A DNA stretch of 10,808 nt, from positions 1 through 10,808 of the forward strand of contig CAUAJB010000064.1 in NCBI GenBank assembly GCA_958429225.1, given 5' to 3'. The DNA comes from an uncultured Collinsella sp. GTDB taxonomy: Bacteria > Actinomycetota > Coriobacteriia > Coriobacteriales > Coriobacteriaceae. Below are positions 7,636 through 10,808 of this stretch, piece by piece. Position numbers and translations under genes: made by a program. Position 1 is the first letter of the stretch, and each line of letters opens with the position of its first letter. Under the pieces are notes generated by a model. The model did not search any database. It was not told the origin of the DNA and saw only the letters and a list, made by a program, of their open reading frames with translations.

Positions 7636-7698
7636 TTGCGGTGAAATACGGACTATTTGTCGGGCTTAGGGCACCCAACAGTCCGTATTTCACCGCAA
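7636..7698. repeat. Large perfect palindrome with TTGCGGTG termini (dispersed intergenic repeat candidate)
   Basis: TTGCGGTGAAATACGGACT (7636-7654) is repeated perfectly inverted at 7680-7698, with a 25-bp spacer. Beyond one C:C mismatch the pairing continues for two more bases (7633-7634 with 7700-7701). The stem is longer than any ordinary terminator and has no U-tract on either side, so it is not a simple terminator. It lies between the gdhA terminator and the hydroxylase promoter. The outer 13 bases recur with one change at 10788-10800, which argues for a repeat family. Confidence 0.75.
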
Positions 7699-7731
7699 CT
7701 TAAGGGGCGGTCGGCAGAGGACCGAGGGAAA

Positions 7732-7762
7732 TGATCCGTTTTCCTCCGTCGCATGCGGATCA
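7732..7762. repeat. Inverted repeat TGATCCG/CGGATCA
   Basis: TGATCCG (7732-7738) and CGGATCA (7756-7762) form a perfect 7-bp inverted repeat around the 17-bp spacer TTTTCCTCCGTCGCATG. It abuts the A-run of the gdhA terminator. There is no coding potential here. It may be a second palindromic intergenic element or simply the remains of one; its role is unknown. Confidence 0.45.
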
Positions 7763-7795
7763 AAAAAGGCTCCCAGCCGGATAGCTGGGAGCCTT
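7762..7795 (-). terminator. Intrinsic terminator of gdhA
   Basis: On the minus strand AAGGCTCCCAGC-TATCCG-GCTGGGAGCC is followed by a run of six T. The core stem is 10 bp and GC-rich, with two further A:T pairs at its base, and the loop is 6 nt. It starts about 25 bp after the gdhA stop codon. This is a textbook Rho-independent terminator and separates gdhA from the hydroxylase operon downstream. Confidence 0.92.
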
Positions 7796-7820
7796 ATCAC
7801 ATGCTATGTCGAGCGAAGAT

Positions 7821-9176
7821 TTAGCAGACGCCCTGGGCGAGCATGGCGTCGGCGACCTTCAGGAAGCCGGCGATGTTGGCGCCCATGACGAAGTTGCCCT
7901 CCTGGCCGTACTCCTTGGCGGTGTCGTCCACGTTGTGGAACATGCCGCGCATGAGCTGCTCGAGCTTGCCGTCGACCTCCTCGAAGGTCCAGGACAGGTG
8001 CTCGGCGTTCTGGCTCATCTCCAGGCCGGACACGAGCACGCCGCCGGCGTTGGCAGCCTTACCAGGCATAAAGGCGACGCCGTTCTCTTGGAAGTAGGTC
8101 GTGGCCTCGATGGTCGTGGGCATGTTTGCGCCCTCGCCGACCACCTTGCAGCCGTTGGCGACGAGCGCCTGAGCGTCCTCGAGCAGCAGCGTGTTCTCGC
8201 GAGCGCAGGGCAGCGCAATGTCGCAGGGCAGCTGCCACACGCCGCGGCCGTCGCCCTCGTGCCACACGGCGTTGGGCTTCTCGTCAACGTACATGGCGAG
8301 CGTAACGCCCTTGTCGTGGCCAGAGCGCTTCTTGTTGTAAACGTGCTCGAGCACGGTGTAGTCGATGCCGTCGGGGTCCTCGACCCAGCCGTGAGTATCG
8401 GAGCAGGCGAGCACCTTGCCGCCGAGCTGGGAGACCTTCTGGACGGCGTAGATGGCGACGTTGCCGGAGCCATGAACGACGACGTTCTTGCCCTCGAAGG
8501 AGTCGCCGCGGCTCTTGAGGTACTCGTCCACAAAGTAGGCCAGGCCGTAGCCGGTGGCCTCGGTACGGGCAAGCGAGCCGCCAAAGGAGAGGCCCTTACC
8601 GGTAAGGACGCCGGTCCACTCGTTGGTCAGGCGCTTGTACTGACCGAACAGGTAGGCAACCTCGCGGCCGCCAACGCCCAGGTCGCCGGCGGGAACGTCG
8701 GTGTTGGGGCCGATGTGACGATAGAGCTCGGTCATGAAGGACTGGCAGAAGTGCATGATCTCGTTGTTGGACTTGCCCTTGGGGTCAAAGTCGGAGCCGC
8801 CCTTGCCGCCGCCCATGGGCAGGGTGGTCAGGCTGTTCTTGAGGATCTGCTCCAGACCCAGGAACTTGAGCATACCCAGGGTGACCGTCGGGTTAAAGCG
8901 CAGGCCGCCCTTGTAGGGTCCAATGGCAGAGTTGAACTCGACACGGTAACCGCGGTTGACCTGAACCTTGCCCTGGTCGTCGACCCAGGGAACACGGAAC
9001 ATGACGATGCGCTCAGGCTCGACGAGGCGCTCCAGCAGGGCGGCCTCCTCGTACTCGGGATGGGCGTCGAGCGCCGGCTGGATGGTGCCGAGGATCTCGG
9101 TCGCGGCCTGGATGAACTCAGGCTGCTCGGGATAGCGGGCCTTGAGCTCTTCGAGAACTTTCTGCGTGTAGCTCAT
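7821..9176 (-). CDS. gdhA: Glutamate dehydrogenase, hexameric, GdhA type
   Basis: A 451-residue cytoplasmic enzyme that interconverts 2-oxoglutarate plus ammonium and glutamate, using NAD(P)H. The substrate site is clear: GPYKGGLRF (86-94) with Lys89, and PMGGGKGGSDFD (120-131) with the catalytic Lys125. Asp165 in PAGDLGVGGRE is the expected proton-transfer aspartate. The Rossmann nucleotide site is VVVHGSGNVAIYA (232-244), and the second strand ends CSDTHG (258-263). Ser259 there, rather than an acidic residue after the strand, is in line with NADP use, but cofactor choice is not proven. The ATG at 9176 has GGAGG four bases upstream (TTGGAGGAAGC). The gene stands alone, with its own leader and terminator. 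Length and motifs match the E. coli/clostridial 450-residue class. No damage is seen. Confidence 0.97.
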   Translation of the reverse strand: MSYTQKVLEELKARYPEQPEFIQAATEILGTIQPALDAHPEYEEAALLERLVEPERIVMFRVPWVDDQGKVQVNRGYRVEFNSAIGPYKGGLRFNPTVTLGMLKFLGLEQILKNSLTTLPMGGGKGGSDFDPKGKSNNEIMHFCQSFMTELYRHIGPNTDVPAGDLGVGGREVAYLFGQYKRLTNEWTGVLTGKGLSFGGSLARTEATGYGLAYFVDEYLKSRGDSFEGKNVVVHGSGNVAIYAVQKVSQLGGKVLACSDTHGWVEDPDGIDYTVLEHVYNKKRSGHDKGVTLAMYVDEKPNAVWHEGDGRGVWQLPCDIALPCARENTLLLEDAQALVANGCKVVGEGANMPTTIEATTYFQENGVAFMPGKAANAGGVLVSGLEMSQNAEHLSWTFEEVDGKLEQLMRGMFHNVDDTAKEYGQEGNFVMGANIAGFLKVADAMLAQGVC

Positions 9177-9210
9177 GCTTCCTCCAATGATGGGAAACGA
9201 AAAATGTTGG

Positions 9211-9233
9211 TCGCGGCACCCTATGCGCCGCGA
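9211..9233 (-). promoter_or_regulatory. GC-rich hairpin in the gdhA leader
   Basis: TCGCGGC (9211-9217) and GCCGCGA (9227-9233) form a perfect 7-bp stem with a 9-nt loop, between the likely transcription start near 9243 and the ribosome binding site near 9181. On the minus strand it is followed by CAACATTTTTCG, a short U-run that starts six bases after the stem. It could be an attenuator, a stability element or an operator; no known riboswitch fold was recognised. Confidence 0.35.
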
Positions 9234-9249
9234 ACTTTATCGAGTATGG

Positions 9250-9255
9250 ATAATA
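9250..9255 (-). promoter_or_regulatory. Candidate -10 element of gdhA
   Basis: The minus-strand hexamer TATTAT (in GCGATATTATCC) matches TATAAT at five of six positions and lies about 75 bp before the start codon. No good -35 is seen at the proper spacing, so this call rests on the hexamer and its position alone. Confidence 0.35.
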
Positions 9256-9390
9256 TCGCACTGTTGCGGGAAAGTTTCGCATAAGCCGACGAGCAGATGT
9301 TTCGTTTTGATTACGATGCAGGTAGAGGCGTTTTTGAGTGCCTGACATGCAAAACCCGTGTTTCAAACCTGTTTCGTCCACGTGTTCCAA

Positions 9391-9425
9391 ACCACCACAT
9401 TGGGGACAGGCACCTTTGTGGTGGT
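9391..9425. repeat. Hairpin with a GGGGACAGG core, possible REP-like element and terminator of mobA-DUF3343
   Basis: ACCACCACA (9391-9399) and TGTGGTGGT (9417-9425) form a 9-bp stem around the loop TTGGGGACAGGCACCTT. It begins 9 bp after the DUF3343 stop at 9434. On the minus strand the stem is followed only by TTGG, so as a terminator it is weak. The GGGGACAGG core resembles the REP-type elements mobilised by RAYT (REP-associated tyrosine) transposases; that link is from memory of such elements, and no transposase gene lies in this window. Confidence 0.5.
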
Positions 9426-9433
9426 GTTGGTGG

Positions 9434-9829
9434 TTAGAGGACGAGCTGATGGTAGTCGGCAGGGGTTATGCGGCCCTCAGTGGCGGCGCGGAAGGCGGCG
9501 AGAGCGTCGCCCGAGAACGGCATGGCCCAGCACAGCCCGCAGCCGGCGGTGATGGAGCCGGGCAGCGGCATGATGCGCCCGGGCACACCGGCGGCAAGAC
9601 ACAGCTGTTCGCATTCCATCACATCGAAAGTGCTGTCGAACGACACGATAATCTTGCGTTCGTGGTCGAGAGCGCCACCCGACGGGCCTTCGCGGTGTGC
9701 CTCACGATACGCCTCGGCGGCCGCTTCCTCTTCCGCGGTATGTCCACAGCCACCGCAACCGCAGGTACAGGGCTCGGACCCGTCGCAAGTGCAAGGCTCT
9801 CCCGTGTCGGGACAAATATCGTGAGACAT
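9434..9829 (-). CDS. Se/S-carrier-like (DUF3343) protein with a cysteine-rich N-terminus
   Basis: A 131-residue soluble protein in two parts. Residues 1-30 hold seven cysteines (6, 13, 15, 21, 23, 25, 28) in CxC steps, with histidines at 3 and 30 and an internal duplication EPCTCDG/EPCTCGC; this looks like a metal- or selenium-binding tail. After an Ala/Glu-rich linker (31-55), residues 58-131 match the DUF3343 'putative Se/S carrier-like' domain (PF11823): KIIVSFDSTFDVMECEQLC, GVPGRIMPLP (81-90) and SITAGCGLCWAMPF (92-105). Cys97 in AGCG is the family's conserved cysteine; Cys100 is an additional one. The biochemical role of the family is not established; carriage of selenium or sulfur is a proposal. 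GGAG lies five bases before the ATG. The gene follows mobA by 15 bp in the same operon and is near selC, which supports a job in selenium or molybdenum-cofactor metabolism. Confidence 0.85.
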   Translation of the reverse strand: MSHDICPDTGEPCTCDGSEPCTCGCGGCGHTAEEEAAAEAYREAHREGPSGGALDHERKIIVSFDSTFDVMECEQLCLAAGVPGRIMPLPGSITAGCGLCWAMPFSGDALAAFRAATEGRITPADYHQLVL

Positions 9830-9844
9830 GACAACTCCAATCGT

Positions 9845-10477
9845 CTAGGCGAGTAACTCGGCCGCCGCAAACTCCTCGGGCGTATTAACGTTTTCGAAGC
9901 AGAGCGTCGAGCCTGCGACCTCAACAATCTGAGGCTCATCCAAATACCCAGCGTTCACTCGGTCGATCAGGCAGCGAATTCGCTGACGGTCGCAGGCGAG
10001 CAGCTCATGGGCAACCGGCGTACACGCGTCACGGCGCCAGACGGCGCAAAGCGGCTCAATCCCCCGCTCCTCGCGCGGCACGCACACGTCGAGCGCCTCG
10101 GCCTCAACACGATTGGCAAGGGCACCGATCAGCTCCGAAGAGACAAACGGCATATCACAGGCGACGATAGCCACGAGAGGCAGCCGGGCTGCAGTCAGCG
10201 AACTCGCGATGCCGCGCATGGCGCCCGCCGGCCCCTCAAGGTCCGGCACTATTCGCGGCATCAGGCCGCCAAACGCGCGCTCCTCAAGGTAGGCAAGCTC
10301 GCTGGGACGCGACGTCGTCACGACCAACTCGCCGGCAACTGGCGCCAGCCGGCCCAGCACGCGCTCGATGAGCGGCTCGCCGCAAAACGCCATGCGGGCC
10401 TTATCGCAGCCCATGCGCGAGGACAGCCCGCCCGCCCGGACGACACAAGAAAGATCGGCACGTCTTACGGTAGTCAT
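9845..10477 (-). CDS. mobA: MobA-like molybdenum cofactor nucleotidyltransferase
   Basis: A 210-residue cytoplasmic enzyme expected to transfer GMP from GTP (or CMP from CTP in the related MocA branch) to molybdopterin, making the dinucleotide cofactor. The nucleotide-binding loop RAGGLSSRMGCDKA (14-27) matches LAGGxSxRMGxDKa, with the usual leucine replaced by Arg14. EGPAGAMRGI (81-90) corresponds to the GPL.GI loop, CDMPF (107-111) supplies the metal-binding Asp108, and ENVNTPEEF (195-203) is the family's C-terminal NiNTPeD block. The ATG at 10477 is preceded by GGAGGTG nine bases upstream; longer versions would run back into the selC terminator. A weak promoter (TTGTAC, 17 bp, TGTCAT) may lie between that terminator and the gene. 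Xanthine-dehydrogenase-family enzymes often use the cytosine dinucleotide form, so the choice between GTP and CTP matters and cannot be read with certainty. The LAGG...DKA form and NTP ending favour MobA. Confidence 0.85.
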   Translation of the reverse strand: MTTVRRADLSCVVRAGGLSSRMGCDKARMAFCGEPLIERVLGRLAPVAGELVVTTSRPSELAYLEERAFGGLMPRIVPDLEGPAGAMRGIASSLTAARLPLVAIVACDMPFVSSELIGALANRVEAEALDVCVPREERGIEPLCAVWRRDACTPVAHELLACDRQRIRCLIDRVNAGYLDEPQIVEVAGSTLCFENVNTPEEFAAAELLA

Positions 10478-10565
10478 ACGGCAAAACACCTCCATCGGCA
10501 CGTTCAAAATCCAGCGCACGGGGCAAATACCGTAGACGACATGACAGACGACACGGCGGACCCGT

Positions 10566-10623
10566 ACAAAAACAAAACAGCGCCTTTGCGGCACGCAGTA
10601 AGACCGCGAGCACAAAAGCGCTG
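10566..10623 (-). terminator. Intrinsic terminator of selC
   Basis: On the minus strand CAGCGCTTTTGTG (10611-10623) pairs with CGCAAAGGCGCTG (10578-10590) over 13 bp, two of them G:U, around a 20-nt loop. TTTTGTTTTTGT follows directly. It begins nine bases after the tRNA CCA. It should end the tRNA transcript and keep it separate from mobA. Confidence 0.78.
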
Positions 10624-10631
10624 GTAGCGTA

Positions 10632-10728
10632 TGGCGGGAACGTATGTGAATCGAACACATCCAAGACGTTTTGCACGCCTCGCAACGGTTTTGAGGACCG
10701 CGGAGCCCACCGGAGCCCATCCGTTCCC
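10632..10728 (-). tRNA. selC: tRNA-Sec (selenocysteine, anticodon UCA)
   Basis: The 97-nt minus-strand tRNA starts GGGAACGGATGGG and ends ACGTTCCCGCCA, with discriminator G and an encoded CCA. It has the marks of bacterial tRNA-Sec. The D-arm has a 6-bp stem (GGGCTC with GGGCTC, two G:U) and the tetraloop CGGT. The anticodon loop CCTCAAA gives TCA, which reads UGA. A long variable arm (AGGCGT/ACGTCT) and a T-arm ATGTG-TTCGATT-CACAT are present. The acceptor stem shows seven clean pairs (GGGAACG/CGTTCCC); the eighth position would be G:A, unlike the 8 bp of E. coli. The cell must therefore insert selenocysteine at some UGA codons (SelA, SelB and SelD are not in the window). Confidence 0.95.
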
Positions 10729-10740
10729 AAGTGCGGCGGT

Positions 10741-10749
10741 ATTTTACCA
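10741..10749 (-). promoter_or_regulatory. Extended -10 promoter of selC
   Basis: Minus strand GTTTGG TAAAAT: a TGG extended -10 followed by a hexamer with five of six matches. It lies 12 bases before the tRNA 5' end. No clear -35 is seen. The same GTTTGGTA string forms the extended -10 of the molybdenum hydroxylase operon. Confidence 0.55.
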
Positions 10750-10787
10750 AACCGAAACGGCTCCATCCCAAAAAGACGAACAAGAAG

Positions 10788-10808
10788 TTGCGGTGGAATA
10801 GTTCCTGT
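10788..10808. repeat. Start of a second TTGCGGTG-type repeat, cut by the window edge
   Basis: TTGCGGTGGAATA (10788-10800) matches the outer end of the 7636-7698 palindrome at 12 of 13 positions, then diverges. The rest lies outside the window, so the inverted partner cannot be seen. It sits about 40 bp upstream of the selC promoter. Confidence 0.45.

Noticed and set aside
7806..9284. Plus-strand open frame of 492 codons opposite gdhA
   Set aside because: Antisense shadow of a well-supported glutamate dehydrogenase, and it would run through the gdhA leader and promoter.
9434..10477. Possible selenoprotein (in-frame UGA) near selC
   Set aside because: I looked at the ends of the DUF3343 and mobA frames. 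Both begin with good ribosome binding sites and end at TAA or TAG (not TGA), with no internal UGA, so no selenoprotein is supported in this window.
10478..10783. N-terminal extension of mobA upstream into selC
   Set aside because: It would include the selC terminator and the tRNA itself. A good Shine-Dalgarno precedes the ATG at 10477, which begins right before the MobA nucleotide loop.
1..10808. CRISPR array, insertion sequence, phage or plasmid functions
   Set aside because: No regularly spaced repeats, transposase, integrase or replication genes were found; the only repeats are short palindromes in intergenic gaps.

Overview
The window reads as a chromosomal piece of a high-GC, anaerobic, selenium-using actinobacterium. 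The best guess is the Coriobacteriia, in or near Collinsella. That placement is an inference from the GC-rich code, the style of the intergenic repeats and the gene set; no 16S or other decisive marker is present. Every gene I can support lies on the minus strand, so the order below is given from right to left, in the direction of transcription.

Right end (about 9.4-10.8 kb), selenium/molybdenum block: tRNA-Sec (selC, anticodon UCA) has its own extended -10 promoter and an intrinsic terminator. It is followed by mobA, which attaches the nucleotide to molybdopterin, and 15 bp later by a small cysteine-rich protein with a Se/S-carrier (DUF3343, PF11823) domain. A hairpin carrying a GGGGACAGG core closes this block.

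Middle (7.8-9.2 kb): gdhA, a hexameric-type glutamate dehydrogenase, with its own leader and a textbook terminator. A 270-bp non-coding gap then holds three inverted repeats and an extended -10 promoter.

Centre (3.8-7.55 kb): a two-gene operon for a molybdenum hydroxylase of the xanthine-dehydrogenase family. An FAD subunit overlaps by one base a 943-residue subunit that fuses the two [2Fe-2S] domains to the molybdopterin domain, as in E. coli YgfM/XdhD. A strong terminator ends it.

Left (1-3.7 kb), protein quality control: tRNA-Leu(UAG), then tig (trigger factor), clpP and clpX. clpP and clpX are one base apart, and clpX runs off the window's left edge.

The most suggestive theme is selenium plus molybdenum. 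selC, mobA and a Se/S-carrier-like protein sit about 2 kb from a molybdenum hydroxylase, which may be one of the selenium-dependent enzymes. The sequence cannot settle this, because the labile selenium ligand of such enzymes is not encoded as selenocysteine. The other noteworthy signals are a metallothionein-like N-terminus on the carrier protein and several palindromic intergenic repeats that look like members of dispersed families.
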